Positions 1 through 13,800 are shown, counted from the stretch's first letter. The stretch: 64,000 bases of DNA from Rhineura floridana (GCF_030035675.1 NC_084492.1:26680261-26744260), one strand, 5' to 3'. The notes: generated by a model not told the origin, from the sequence alone. Program-made: numbers and translations.

Positions 1-235
1 GTGGACTAGATGGGCCTTTGATCTAATCTATCAAAAGTCCTCTTAAGGCCTTAAAAGCTACTGCATGTCATCTAGGAAATGCAGTCTCAGAATGCATGCC
101 AACCATCAAATGTGAAAAAGAAAATATTACTTCATGGCAGCTGCCATACACTATTTAGTATTTAGACTATTTAGACATAGTATTTACTATGTCCCATTTT
201 GTCAAATATTAAAGTCAAATAGTGTGAGATGCCAA

Positions 236-350
236 ATACAGAACTAAATCCTACTCCAAGTAGACCTATCAAAATTAATAGACCTACATTAGTCACGTCC
301 ATTAATTTCAATGTGTCTACTATGAGTAGGACCAACACTGGATCCAACCC
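236..350. repeat. Fold-back MITE, GTAGACCCATT type
   Basis: Two arms face each other: CTACTCCAAGTAGACC near the left and GTCTACTATGAGTAGG near the right. The same fold-back recurs at about 6630-6735, 33196-33322, 39615-39730, 43705-43820, 56295-56410 and 63115-63235. It is a short non-autonomous DNA element. I could not fix a target duplication, so the superfamily is open. Confidence 0.6.
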
Positions 351-559
351 TAAATATTTGGAGAATATTTTTGCCAAACAATCAAGTATTTAGGGAATAG
401 GTGGATATTCAACATCCACATTCACAGAGGAGAATTTGGAGATGCAAATTTATTTTAGCTCCCATACTTTTTAAGACACACACACAAGGCACAAGCCTAC
501 CAATTTGTTCTTGGATGGCTGGAAAGTGTAATTTTTCTCAAGTCATGCTCCATCTTCTG

Positions 560-712
560 TTTGTTTATTTGAAGACTGCTAGCATGTCTCCTCTTAATCG
601 TCTCTTTGCCTGGCTAAACATGCCCAGCTCTTTCAACCGTTCCTCACAGGACTCGGTTTCCAGACCCCTCACTGACCTGGGTGACCTTCTCTGGACACGC
701 TCCAGGTTATGA
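560..712 (-). repeat. CR1-like LINE 3' fragment
   Basis: The text resembles the 3' untranslated part of CR1 LINEs read in reverse, with words such as AACATGCCCAGCTCTTTCAA and CTCACAGGACTCGG. It is more diverged than the CR1 copies at 24.56 and 49.77 kb. The flanking bases up to about 1180 hold no gene that I can see, only a short CAG run at 912-932. Confidence 0.5.
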
Positions 713-1182
713 ATGTCCTTTGTTGGTGTGTTAATGGCAAGAAAAAGGAATTAACTGGTTTTGTGGCATCACGTTTGAAAGTGACTTGCACAAAAAGAGG
801 AGCTTACGGCAGGAGAAAATGCTGGCGCATTTCAAAAAGGACAGTTCCCTGATCATGGGGGTGGTGTGACAATCTTGGGGGAAATATATCTAGTAGTGTT
901 AACTATCAGATTAGCAGCAGCAGCAGCAGCAGTAGTGGTAGTATATAAGTATTCATTGGTTTGTGGGCAGCACAATCCAGTAACACAACTGTACACAATT
1001 AAAGCATTGCTAGGACATGATGTTAGGGTGCCTCACAGAGCAGGGCACCATCTTATAGAGATGTGGGCGTGTCATTTGGGGCAGCCCAAATCTTATTTGG
1101 AGGTGAACATGCCCAGTTCCTTATTCATTAATACTTATATCGGCAATTAGTGGCATGAAGACAGCAGACTCAAATGCACTGG

Positions 1183-1440
1183 AGGTTGGTTCATAAGGGT
1201 AAATGGGGTGTTGTCCCGCCAACCTCATTCTCAGCCAGAGGGGGGGCTCTTATTTCCAGTCCAACGGGTGCCGCTGGCTGGCATCTTCCTCTTCCTTAGT
1301 CTCAGTCCCCTTGTAGAATTCAGCAGGGAGGCAGATGGGAACAGAACTAGAATGAGTTGGCTCCGCCTCTCATTGGCTCTGGATCCACCTACTGTTGGTC
1401 TCCCTGGCTTCTGCCCAAACAGTCCCAGTTGACACCAACC
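1183..1440. repeat. Interspersed repeat shared with 29325-29515
   Basis: The stretch contains TTAGTCTCAGT, then a CAGCAGGGAGG block, and later a CCACCTACTGTTGG block. The same order of words appears at 29325-29515 (CTTAGTCTCAGTG, CTCAGCAGGGAGGAGG, CCACCTGCTGTTGGG). I do not recognise the family. Reading frames across it look incidental. Confidence 0.45.
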
Positions 1441-1810
1441 ACCATTGCTCAAGTGTACCACGCCAAAATAAAACATGGTCCTGTACAAGAAGCTAGGAAA
1501 TCTCATAAGAGGCAGTCTCCCAGTGCTGTGACATCTGAGACACCTGCAGCAAGATTGAGATGCCTACAGAAAGAATGCTGGTGCATCTCAAAGAAGACAG
1601 CTTCCTAGGCATGGAGGAATCAATGCTTTTTCGGGGTTGGTGGTGATGGAAGTTTCCATATCCTGTTTAGATTGCTGCTGCATCTCTCTGCATCAGTGCA
1701 ATCAAGAGCTTGGAATCAGGAAAAATGAACTGAGAACTAGGAACCATTTTCTGCCTTGTGCTATATATATTTTTTTTCAAGGAAGCATTCAAGGGGCAAA
1801 TGACAGGGAT

Positions 1811-2106
1811 ATAGGAAGCTGCCTTATACTGAGCGGGCCATTGGGTCTATCAAGACTGTCTACACTGACTGGCAGTGGCTGTCCAGGGTTTCCAGCAGGA
1901 GTTTCTCCTGGCTCTATCTAGAGATGAATTTCATCCACTCTTGGAGGAGTTGCCCATTTTATCTCTGAATGAGCCACAACTCTGGAGTTGTGTCCTCAGA
2001 ATTGTCTGCATGGACTCTCTTGGCCCTACTGAGAGATGCCAGGGATTGAACCTCGGACTTCCTGCATGCAAAGCAGATGCTCTTCCGCTAAGCTGTGGTC
2101 CTTCTC
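1811..2106 (-). repeat. tRNA-headed SINE, interrupted
   Basis: In reverse this is a SINE whose head carries a tRNA-like box B (GGTTCAATCCC type, seen here reversed as GGGATTGAACC). Its body ends at TATAGGAAGCTGCC. About 100 bases at 1929-2031 do not belong to the SINE and are flanked by AGAGATG on both sides, which suggests a later insertion. The same SINE occurs at about a dozen other places in the window. Confidence 0.7.
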
Positions 2107-2849
2107 CAATGTCTTTAATGTCTCCCTGGGGAGGGAGTTCTATAGATGGGGTGCTGCCATGGAGAAGACTGTCTCAAAATCACTGTCCCACAGGCCATCA
2201 GTGGCACACCTCCCCCTCAACCTCAAAGGATAGGCTGGTTGGGTGAAGCGTTATTTTATGTACTTGAGCCCCAAGCCATTTAACGTTTTGTTTACCAGGA
2301 CCTTGAATAGCTTGATAGGTAATGGCTGGACCAAGGTCATTCGTGGACTTCATGGCTTAGTAGGGACTTCAGTCAGAGGTTTATGACCACCATAGACCAG
2401 CATGAGCATCACTAAATCGACATGTAAAACATTAAATTGATATGTGGGGATTTGAACCCGGGTCCCCACATCATTACACAACACTGGCTTGCAGCTGATA
2501 TCAGTACCAAAGATCACAAGAATTACTTGTTTTCTGAAAAAGAACACAAGTGCAATTGTCAGCCATTAATAAGGGACACAAGCCACTGGGAGTGGTCTTT
2601 TTTTATGAAAAGAATTGGAAAGAGCTTTTAAATGCTGCTTAAACAGGATAATAGCCCCACCCTCCAGATGCTTTTATCCCTGTATATATATAATAACAAA
2701 AAGACACAGGGATCTCTTTTATCTCTTGAGAAACATATGTTCATGGAAGGAGAGGTTTAGATAGCCTTTTCCTCCCACTTCTCCTCGGCTCATTCTGAAG
2801 CAATTTTGCATCTTGGAAATGTCATAAATCGCAGCCTGTAATTATACAT

Positions 2850-2968
2850 AGGAAGTTGCCTTATACCGAGTCAAGTCATTGGTATAGCTCAGTGTCGTGC
2901 ACACTGACCGTCAGCCACTCTCCTATGACCTACTGCATGCAAAGCATATGCTGTCACTGAGCTATAGC
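2850..2968 (-). repeat. tRNA-headed SINE, partial
   Basis: This is a shortened copy of the SINE at 1811-2106. It has CATAGGAAGTTGCCTTATAC at one end and GCATGCAAAGCATATGCTGT plus a reversed box A region at the other. The middle is deleted. Confidence 0.6.
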
Positions 2969-3147
2969 CCTTACCTAGTCAATATAATACCCTTCTATTG
3001 AAATGGAGCCCTTGTAGTTCTGTCTCTTTTTTTCAGCTTCAGTTCTTCATCTGTAAAATGGGAGTCATGAGTTGCCTTATAGGTATAAAGCTTTTTAACA
3101 GGAGACTTTTATTTTTATGTAGCGTCTAAAAGACTGCAAAGCCAGTT

Positions 3148-3336
3148 GGGACACAGCTGAGTGGTAGAGGATCTGCACTGCATGTACCGATCTCTGGTTC
3201 AGTCCCTGGCATCTCCAGGTAGGACTGAGAGAGACTCCTGCCTGAAATCCTGGAGAGCTACTGCCAATCTGTGTAGACAGCACTGAACTTGATGGACCAA
3301 TGGTCTGACTCATGTTAAGGTAGTTTTCTATGCTCC
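3148..3336 (+). repeat. tRNA-headed SINE
   Basis: Forward copy with box A (CAGCTGAGTGGTAGAGGATC), box B (GGTTCAGTCCC), then CTGGCATCTCCAGGTAGG and a tail ending near GTTTTCTATG. It is moderately diverged from the cleaner copy at 28402-28592. Confidence 0.7.
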
Positions 3337-3490
3337 AACTTCCAAATCTCCCTGAAAAGAAAAGAAAAATTGTCACTTTATCATCAACCATCATTTCAGC
3401 ATGTTTGTAATATTAACTAAACCTTATGTCTTCAATCTTTTATACAGCTCATGTGTGGAAATGCTTTCTCGTCGGCTTTACCTTTAACTA

Positions 3491-3740
3491 TTGTTGTTGT
3501 GGTTATGTGCCTTCAAGTCAATTATGACTTATGGCGACCCTATGAATCAGTGACCTCCAAGAGCATCTGTTATAACCACCCTGTTCAGATCTTGTAAGTT
3601 CAGGTCTGTGACTTCCTTTTTGGAATCAATCCAGCTCTTGTTTGGCCTTCCTCTTTTTCTACTCCCTTCTGTTTTTCCCAGCATTATTGTCTTTTCCAGT
3701 GAATCATGTCTTCTCATGATATGTCCAAAGTCTATAGCAC
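3491..3740 (-). mobile_element. 5'-truncated LINE end (tail type X)
   Basis: The minus strand reads a peptide with RKRGRPNKSWIDS followed by LNLQDLNR, typical of the C-terminal end of a LINE reverse transcriptase ORF. It then ends with a GTCGCCATAAGTC tail and a run of ACAAC. A second copy at 53363-53591 stops at nearly the same 5' point. The terminal 30-40 bases match the tails of the SINEs at 13.8, 37.3 and 40.7 kb, so this LINE is probably their partner. The clade (RTE or Vingi-like) is not settled by eye. Confidence 0.65.
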
Positions 3741-3867
3741 ACATTAAAACACCATCTTTTTGAAGAACAGTGTTTTACAAGAAAGATGTTGCTTGAACCA
3801 GGGTTGGGTGCAGGTTAAAAAGGAGTTCCTATTGGGAAAGCATATGAATCCAGGATCCCTTCGATAG

Positions 3868-4000
3868 GTAACCTGTGGTCCACCAGATGTTGTTGGACTC
3901 CAACTCCCATCATTCCCAGCCAGCATGGACATTGGTTAGGAATAACAAGAGCTGTAGTCCAGCAGCATCTGGAAGACCACAGGGTCCCCCAATCCTGATC
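3868..4000. repeat. Fold-back hAT MITE
   Basis: The arms are CACCAGATGTTGTTGGACTC and its inverted partner around GTCCAGCAGCATCTGGAAG, with the conserved core CAACTCCCATCATTCC. A further partial copy follows at about 4045-4090. This is the commonest repeat type in the window. Confidence 0.65.
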
Positions 4001-4719
4001 CACATCAGCCCCAGCTAGCTTGCCCAAAGGTCAAGAACGATGGAAGTCACTGCCCAGCAACATCTGGAGCGCCACAGGTCCTCCTTCCCCTAAACATGTC
4101 CATTTGGGTTCCCAAGCCTACTTTACCACAGTAAACAGTGGTTTTTCAAAACAGCTTACATGATGAACCTTGTTCCTCCTCCCTTCCTTCTGTCCATTCC
4201 CATTTGCTAGAGGGAAAGGTGTGCCCCTTCCCCCGTCTTCTGTAGCTGGAGGCGTTTTCCACTGGACCCTGGGAGATGGCTCCTACCTTGCAATGCCTTT
4301 GTTAGAAATGCATTGCGTGCAGCTTTGGAATGTGAAGGAAAGCTCTGACGGGGAGTCGGAATAGCGGGACCCCGAGTTTCCCCAGTGACGGGGTCAAAAC
4401 ACACCCGCTCTGCAAGTTTTAAGTATGCAAGAGGACAGCATTAGGTTCCATGCAGCTTCTTGCCGATAGATTAGGAAGAAAAGCACAGGATCTTCCGGGG
4501 GGGGGAGAGCTCTCCGTCTCTACCGTTCCGTTTTCCCTTCCTCTTTGGATCCCCCTCCCTTCCTTCTTTTGTTGTCCTCTGCCATTCTAGAGGGAGGGAC
4601 GGAGGGGGAGTTCAGGGACAGTTGACTCACTCCAGACGATCAAATTCCGCGATCAGCCAGCAGCCTCTCTCCTTCTCCCAAAAGCCCACCCTGGGGTGTC
4701 TCAGCTGTGGGATGAAGTC

Positions 4720-4720
<1 letters not shown>

Positions 4721-4763
<43 letters not shown>
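4721..4763. repeat. (TAA)n microsatellite upstream of the receptor start
   Basis: About 14 uninterrupted TAA units end 57 bases before the receptor ATG, between a GC-rich segment and exon 1. The tract probably lies in the core promoter or 5' leader. Confidence 0.95.
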
Positions 4764-4820
4764 TGAAAGCACGCTCTTTATTTGGCTCTCGACGGCTCCG
4801 TCTCTCTCAACCCAAGAGCT

Positions 4821-7800
4821 ATGTCGGAGCTGCTGCCGGGTCTCAATTTCTCCAGCGGCTCAGCCGCGCTGGGCAACGGCTGCGCGGCGGGCGAAGAGCG
4901 GCACTTTCAGCACCACGGACAGTTCTCCGCGCCCGTCTCCGTTGTCTTAGCCGCGCTCATGGGGCTCGTGGTTCTCATCACGGTCTTGGGCAACGCGTTG
5001 GTCATCTTGGCTTTCGTGGTGGACAACAGCCTGAGGACTCAAGGGAATTTCTTCTTCCTCAACTTGGCCATTGCTGATCTTTTAGTAGGTGAGTGAAGCC
5101 AGGGAGCTGCCAGCAATCAACAGCTTGAGTTTTGGGCATGGGACAGGGAATACAGAGAATGGGATCCAGTGGAGTGAAATCAGGGTCCAAGCTTCACCTC
5201 TTTGAGCAAGGGAATGTATCTCAGCCTCAGGTCCCCATCTGGAGGAGGGGGAAACAATTCTATATGAACTTCCCCAAGGTTTAAAGTCAGCCAATGGGAC
5301 TCTGCTTCAACGTCCAACTTACTGGGAAGTGTGACTGACTTCCAGGACAAACAGAGGTTTCTGGGTTGTGGCTGCACAGTAAGAGAACACTCGTTTGCTA
5401 GTCATTTATTACCCTCTTTAATATGGCCCTCTAAACAAGTGTGGACAATCTAGTTTTGCTGGGCTTTTGGAACAGAGTCTCTTTTGATTAGTTTTACCCT
5501 TTACTGCTGATCTACTATTGCTTATTTTATTTTCAAAAATATGGATTTTTTTTCTATTAGACTATTTTAATATTGATAGTTTAATTGTTTTAATGCAATT
5601 ATTTACTTGGACAACACTTTGGAAAAATTAACACACACACACATATACACACACATACTCACACCAGTAGTGTAGTGGCAAATTCAGAAGTGCAGGGTCT
5701 CTTCATGATAGGCACAGCCACACACCCTTCCCCCCTTTTTTGTTGCTGGGTTGAGAATTAGATCCCTTGTTAATGCTTTATGCCATAACAACATACATCC
5801 TTAGGAGCTAATAAGCATGAAAGGGGGGAAGTGTTAGCTACTGTGAAGAGTCTTCTCAGTGGCTGACTCACCTCCTTTTACTATGATTGGCTCCAATCAG
5901 CAAAACGGACAAGGAAGAATGTTAGAAGACTCTTCACAATGGCTAACACACTCCCCTTTCACACTGATTGGCTCATGGGATGCTGGAGACATAGGGACCC
6001 TGCTGGGACCCTGCTCCCAAAAATATAAGGAGTCTATGACCCCCTGAGACCCTGGACCATTACACCCCTGATACACACACAAACACGTTTAAATTACAAA
6101 ATCAGTGCAGTGTAGTGGTTAGCATGTCAGACTAAGCTCAAAGAAACCCATGTTCAAAACTTCACTCATCTATGAAGCTCATTGGGATGGTGACCTTGGA
6201 TCAGTCACTATATTTCAACTCTACCTAACTAACAGGGTTGTTGTGAGGGTTAAATTGGACCAGGGCAGGAGAGAGTACTATGTCTGCTGCCCTGAGCTCT
6301 TTGGAGAGAAGATAGGATATAAATGCAATAAATAAATACTGTATAAAATAAAGAACCATAATACATGATGATGATGGTTTTAGTGAAGATGAACCCCCAA
6401 GATTAAACACTTTGCAAAATGAATGCATTATATCGATGAGATACAGGTAACTATAGTCAAGATTGCATCCATGCTTCTTTTGAGATGGCACCTGCATGGC
6501 TTTATCTCTTTCAGTCTCAGTCCATCAGTTATGCAAGTGGGGAAAGGGACTTAGGTATTGGTAAGTGCAAACAATATTAGAAAGCGTTTTTACATATGCA
6601 TTATATAAGTGCTCAACATTAAAAGGTATTGGGTAGTATTCATCAACTAGATGAAGTCAATAGACATGATTAACTTATGTTCATTAATTTAAATAGGTCT
6701 GCTCTGAGTAGGACTTAGTTGAATACAACCCTTGGTTAATATTATATGGGCAAACTCATGGCTTGTAGCTGTATCAAAAGAAATGACATTGGGTTGCTTT
6801 TCCCTCTCAATAAGGATTGAAAGGTGGTTTTTATTTTTATGTGGAATCTAATCTATTGCATTATCTGGGATAAGAAAGGACTTTCCTCTCAAGAGTGATT
6901 AGCTGGTTTCTTATTACCATGTAAGACATGAGATCCCTCACATATTTCAGTCATCAAGCATGTGCTGAATTAAATATTTTAGGATGCCTTGGACATAGTA
7001 CACTTTAATAGCACTGGCTGTCTGCTTGCAGCAGACGATAATCTGGAGAAAACAGACTGTGTGTATTTTTGTAGTGAAAGCCATGGAAACCGCTTGTTTC
7101 ATCCAATATGTACACCAAGAAGCCAATACCAGAACATTATTTTTTTCCTTTCCTACACAGGATGGAAAATACACTCTGGAAATGACATGCATTGCAATTC
7201 ATAAGCATGGACACATGCATACACACGCACACACACACACACACCATAGGATTTGTCCCTAATTCATTCTCAGTGTTTAACTGTGGCAGATTCCACATTG
7301 CTAGGGAGGTGTCTCAAGATGATTTTCAGACCTGCAGTTCTTTGAGAATAGATGTATGAATTCATCTGTTGTTTTATACTACAGTACACCAACACCATTC
7401 TTAAATCTGTTTGTTTTTAAAAGGAAAATGGTCAGAGCAAGGAGGAGGGAATGACTGTATCAAAAAGAGAGACTAGATCCAAAGGAGGCCAGAACTTGTT
7501 ATTATACAGCCACTAGAGTGGCTGTATACTATAGCCAGCATGGATTTTTCACATTCCGCAATGTTAAATTGAAAATACCCCCATGCCATTGTGATGCTTC
7601 CCATAAGCTCATTTCAAAGTAAAACCTTAGAAAACCTATAGTCCTGAACTCAGAAACTCTTTCTTAACAACCCTCTCAATTTTCATGGTGATACTCAAAA
7701 CAGTCAGAGAGAATAGAGAGTTCAAAGTCTAAAAAGAGAGGGAAAAACCCAGGAGCCCTTTTGGACTTTTTTCTCTGAGAGTTCTCGTAATCTGTTGAAA

Positions 7801-10800
7801 TTTATTAAAAATCAGCCATGTTCACAGAGTACCTGTAATCCTGATACTGACCTTGCCCCATACTCTGACCTTCATCTTCTGCAGTTTAAAAGTTAAAAAA
7901 AAAAAGGCTGGCTGATTTTTAATTAATTAATTTAAGAAATTTTGGCTTGAAGCCAATGATAATATGGGGCATGCTCAGTAAGAACCATTCTTACTGTTCT
8001 AAAAGCCAGATTCACAGCTGCTTGGCTTGCCTAATCAGGGGGCCACACCCACACCAGACTTTGATTTCATTTGAGACAGTCATGGCTTCCCTCAAGGAAT
8101 CCTGGGAAGTGCAGTTTGTGAAGGATGCTGACAGGAGACTCCTATTCCCCTGAGAGAATGGTTTAACAGTCAACCACTCTGATTGAAGGTCTGTGAGGGG
8201 AACAGAAATTGTGTTTGCATTTTGACAAATTTGTAGGGCAGTACAATATCTCAGAGAGGAGGTCAGGTCTCCTGCTCCCCAGTGCATTCACTATAGCTGC
8301 CCAATTTCACTGCTTTTTAAAGTTTGATATATCTATGGGCTATAGGTACGTTCTTAAACCTCAAGGTTTTTTGCCTATTTGTGAATATACTGTAATTCAT
8401 TTAAAATATTTCCAAGCCACTGCTCCACTGCAGTTTCTAACAATATAAACAAAATAAATATATAAAACCAAAATAATTAGTAGATCACATGTAACCAACA
8501 AAGACACTCAGTAAAACCATAAAATCACAGAAATAATTATATAAAAGAAAAATACAGCAGCAACGAACAAATGAGGTTTTGAGGCTTTCTTTTAAAGGCC
8601 TGCAATGATGGAGTCTGATGTATTGCCACAGGAACTGAGTTCACAAGTGTGGGACCACCACAAGGAAACTCTCTTCTTTGTGCCAGCTTATCTCATTGCT
8701 CTCACAGGCATTCATACAATTAAGCCCTCTGGAGTGTACAGACAGGCTGCTGTGGGAGAAGGCAATCTTTCAGATAACTTGGTCGCAAACTGCCCGGGGC
8801 TTTAAAGGTCAATGACAGCAATTTAAATTGGGTCCCAAAATGCATGGGCAACCAGTGCAACTGATACAATATAGGCATTACTTGTTCCAACTGCCTGGAC
8901 CCTATCAGCACCTGGGCAGCTGCATTTTGCGCCTGTTGAAGTTTTCAGAAACTCCATGTAGAGCACATTGCAGCAGTCCAGCCTGGATGTTACTAATGCA
9001 AGAATAGATTTGTGTCTGTTGTCAAACTTGGCCCACAGTGAGATAATCATCTGGCCTACCGGACAGAGCTACTTCCCCATCCCCACCTTAACTATTCAGA
9101 CAAAATGTCTACAGGTTCTCAAGTGATACATGGCTGTACCACCTCACAATTCATGATTTACGGGGTGGGGGTAGGAGATTGGAATTGGGATTTGTTTGTT
9201 TGTTTGAAAGTACTTCCACGTTAAAAAAAAAACTGCCTCATATTAGAAAGCTAGGCTATGGCTGTCTCACCAATGTTGTGTCTCCTGGTCAATATCCACA
9301 GGTGGCTTTTGCATCCCTCTGTACATCCCTTACATTCTGACAGGTGAATGGAAGTTTGGGAAAGACTTGTGCAAGCTCTGGCTGGTGGTGGATTACCTGG
9401 TGTGCACCGCCTCTGTCTTCAACATTGTTTTGATTAGCTTCGACAGATTCATCTCTGTTACTAAGGCGGTAAGGAACACTCTTTTCTACTGAACAGTGAG
9501 CTTCCTACCTCCTTCCAGAATTCAAGGGCTGCTCATGTCCCAAGTGGGAGGAGGGGAGACGCCTGAGCATAGCACTGATACCAAAGGGGTGTAATATCAG
9601 CAGCCCCAGAAAGTTGCTTCCTCTGTTCTCCAGTTACTCCATCAAATGTACAAATTCCCATTATCCATGCCTTCCAATGATCAAAAATCAGTCGTGTGCT
9701 GGGTAGCTCTAAAGGGGTGGGGTGGGCGACCTTTATTTTCCTTTGAAGGCCAAATTCTCTTGGGAGTAATGCATTGGGGTCTGCATAACAGATGATGAGG
9801 CCAGAGTCAAAAGTAAGTAGGGCCAGAATTAAGAGTAGGTGGAGCCACTCCCTCCCCCTCTCTCCACCATCCCCTTTTCTTTCTCTTTCTGCCACCCCTT
9901 TTTCTTTCTTTCTTCACCCCTCCTCTCTCTTTCTTGCCACTCCATTTTCTTTCTTAGTCAGCTAGGACTGAATTTATCCTCTTTCACAGGTAACAGACGC
10001 AATTTTGCAGGTAGTTTAGAGGCACTTAGAAATGGTCTAAAGTGGTTGTTGCCCACTCTTTTTTTTACATGGCAGCCAAAATCCAAGACTGAGTCCTCCG
10101 AATGTAGAATTCAGCAATATTCTTGTTCTAAAGTCTAGGAAAGTGTGCTTGGTGTCTATGTATCAGTTTTGTTGGACAGGGAATTTAAATTTTAAGCTCC
10201 CCATAGCTCAGAGTGGGCAACAACCATTTTCGACCATCCTTTTATGCCTCTAAACTACCTGCAAAGGTGCATCTGTTAGCTCTGAAAGAGGATAAATTCA
10301 TTAAACTGTCATAGTAGCTGACTGTCTATCTCTCTCTGCCACCTCCTTTCCCCCCTTTCCCCCTCCCCTTGCTACCCACATGAGATTAGCCCAAGGGCCA
10401 CAAGAAATTAGGATAGGGGGCACATGTGGTCTTAGGGCTGCAGGTCGCCTGACCCTGCTCTAGATCCTTGTCAATACAATTTCAGGGTCGCACCCTCCCC
10501 TTGGATGTGCTAGGTGACCTTTAGGGATCTCTGAGAGCTATACCTGTATGTAGCAAGACCAACTTCATTCTGGACTTGTTCCATCGTTGAGATCACTTTC
10601 ACTGTACCAAAGAGCCTGCTATGGAAGGAAGCACTTTTATTCCATTTCTTTCCCCAACATTTTGTTCACAATTTCCTCTAGATATTACTTTTAGCCTGCA
10701 CTGCCCTATGATAATGGGATGCATGCTGTGCAGCTTTGATTTTTTTTTCCCTTTGGAAAATATCCTCCCCTCCTCCCCCGTCCCCACCACCACTAGCATA

Positions 10801-13800
10801 TAAACACACACCAGAGTGGAAAGCAAAGCTGCTGGAGTGCTCGCATTTCATCCACACAGCGGTGAACATTTTGATCCAAAAGACAGCCACGAGAAGCCAC
10901 TTCTCAAAGCAAAGATTTGCCCTTCTGCTGTAACTTGAATATCAGGAGCCTTCTTGAATTCATCTATACCAGAACCTGCAGCTAAAAGACTTCCACTCGT
11001 GGGTGTTCAATTTGCCTCCACCCACCCACAGAATTGTCTCTGGGGACCATAGCTGCCCCCCCAACTCTCCCATAGCTTGTTTACTTGCTGTTCATTTTCT
11101 GCAAATGCCACACAGCTCCTCCTCCTCCTGTCCAAAGGCCTCTGTGACTTTCCCCCACTCCCTGCTTCCTCCTTTTTTGACATTCAAACCATCTTTCCTT
11201 ATTCTTTCCCTGTTCTGCTCCACTTCATCTAGCTATTCTGACTCCCAGCTCTCTACCCGCTAAGCATCAGAGCCTTTGGCAACACTGCAAGGCAAACACA
11301 ATTGCCCTTTCTTCCCATGTGGCTCCTACTGATCCTTCGGGTGGCCATGTGTCCTACTTTACAGTGGACAGTCCAGCATATGAAGGAGTCCTCTGTTTGA
11401 AAGACTGTGTTTGCTCCAAGAAGGGGTGTAGCCATCCAGGCTCTTGGGGGGTCTTAGACCCTTTACTTTTTGGCAGCAGGTTCCCAACAGGATCCCTATG
11501 TCTCTAGCACTCTATGAACCAATCAGCATGAAAGGGGAGTGTGCCACTGAGAAGAGTCTTCTAACATGCTTCTTTCCTGCTGATTGGAGCCAATCAGAGT
11601 TAAAGGGAGTGAGTCAGCCACTGAGAAGACACTCCCCTTTGCTGCTGATCGGCTCCTGGAGACATCTGTTGTTGTGGGAGAAGGCATAAACAAAGATCTC
11701 ATTCTCAACCCAGCAGCAAAAAAAATGGGGGAGAGGTATGCCTGTACTCAATTTGCCACTACACTACTGGCTCCAAATATGGCTTAATGATAATGCATTG
11801 AGCAGGGGATTGGACTAGATGTCCTTATAGGCCCCTTCCTACTATTCTATGACTCTGTAAAGGGCCCTAAGAAGGGAGCACATCAGAGGGACTTGAAGTT
11901 GCCAGACAACAATTAGCACCTGGACAGCAGACTGAGCAGGTACACAGGTCACCTGATTGCAGCTGCCCCCATTGTGGTGAGATGTATTTCTGTTCACCTT
12001 ATGTTAATTTCTAAATGGACGTATAAACGAGCATGTGCACATTTTATGCAAACCGGTGTCCTCTGTTGGCGATGTCCAAGTGGCCACTCTACTGATCTGA
12101 GGCCCGGTGTGAGATTTTAACCTTGGATGGCTTTAAAAAAGGAGCAGGCAAATTCATCGAGGATAAAGCCACTAGTGGCTACTCCCTGCCAGGACTATGT
12201 TCTCCCTCCACCATAGGAGGCAGTATGCTTCTGAATCCCACTTGTATGGAATCACAAGCGGTGAGAGCGCCTCCTTGTGGTCTTCCCAGAGGCATCTGGT
12301 TGGCCGCAGTGAGAACACGATGGCCTGATTCAGCAAGGCTCTCCTTAAGTTCTTCAGAGGCATTAGCGGAGGCATCTTCACAGTGGAATGGCAGAATGCA
12401 GCCAGGGAAAAGCAGGGGAGAAAGGCGAGGAGCAGGGCCAGTGAGGGGTGTGGCCTGGGGAGGGGAGGGTGTCCTTCCTGGGGAAATAAGATGAAATGAT
12501 TCCAGCCACCCTTTCCTCTGCCCACAAGTAGGATGGAAAATTCCCAGGGGCCATTTGCGCATGGCTGGTGCGCTCCCTCCGTGGTCAGAGACAGTATGGG
12601 TCTGAATGCCAGCTGCTGGGGAATGCAAGGGGGGAGAGTGCTGTTTTATTTATTTTTATTTATTTATTAAATTTATTAGTCGCCCATCTGGCTGGTTATC
12701 CAGCCACTCTGGGCGACGTACAGCATAAAAACATACAAATGCATTAAAACATTAAAATCTCAAACAGTAGTAATACTCATGCCCCATTTTGGATCTTCCC
12801 ATTGGCATCTGAATGGCCACTGTGAGAATAGGATGCTTAACTAGATGAGCCACTGGCCTGATGCAGCAAGGCTCTTAAGTTCCGAAGCCATCCATTACTG
12901 ATCAACCTTTTTCTCTTATAACCTTTCTCTTCTTTTTCTCAACCTCTGCCTTCATGTATATGTCACTCAGCGTCCTGATTCCCTCACATCACTAGTTTCT
13001 CTGCCCTTTTCATTCAGCACCTCATCATCGCCTCTGTCCTGCAGGATGGGTTGGTGCATGGGCTGATTGTCTCTCACGCACAGACAAAGGAAGTATAAAA
13101 GAAAATAAAGCAGAATTCATTAGGCAACAGGGGTCTTGAAGCTTCTTGGACCAGCAGGCACCCTTGGAATGTGGAGAAAGTGGGGAGGGCACTGTCACAA
13201 AAATGGCTGTCATGAGGAAGGGGGTATGCCCATTCACAAAAACAGCTGCTGTGGTAGGAGCGGCCAGTTGCAACATCCATGTCACAGAAGGCAAGTTGGC
13301 AAAGTTAACAGCAACTAGCCCCAGAAACTGAGTACAAGGCAGAGATCAGGCTGGAGTTCCAGAATACAGACACTCCTTTGAAACCAGTTTTCTTCTCTAA
13401 GAGAATGATTAGGCATCGATGAGGCTGCCTGTATACGTGTGGAAGCGGTACTGTTGGAAAGCGAGATGGGATGAAAGGTTGTAGATGGCCCACCAGGAGG
13501 AGAGTTCCCCTATCTCAAATTCTTCTTCCTCAGAGGTACTGTATTAAGGAATGTTGCTGCCTACCTCTGCTGTAAGCAGGCCTCAGTGCCTTTGAAACAG
13601 CCATTTCACCAATCCCAGACCTCTTCTCAGACCTAATTGCATCGTCACACTAAAGGAGCAGGACGACTATTGTCAAACTTAACAAGGCTGCATGCAGAAA
13701 TGCTAAGAATTAGCCTCCAGCTGAGAGCAATGCCATCCTATAAGCACTCCGCTATGTCAAACGCATTTTTGCAAGTATAGTCGTTGTTTGCTACGGCCAT

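Noticed and set aside
4763-4820. An upstream extended receptor start
   Set aside because: The frame is open upstream but has only non-ATG codons and runs into the TAA repeat. The ATG at 4821 fits the family length.
12179-12628. A 149-aa minus-strand reading frame in receptor intron 2
   Set aside because: It runs antisense through CR1-type repeat text and has no recognisable domain.
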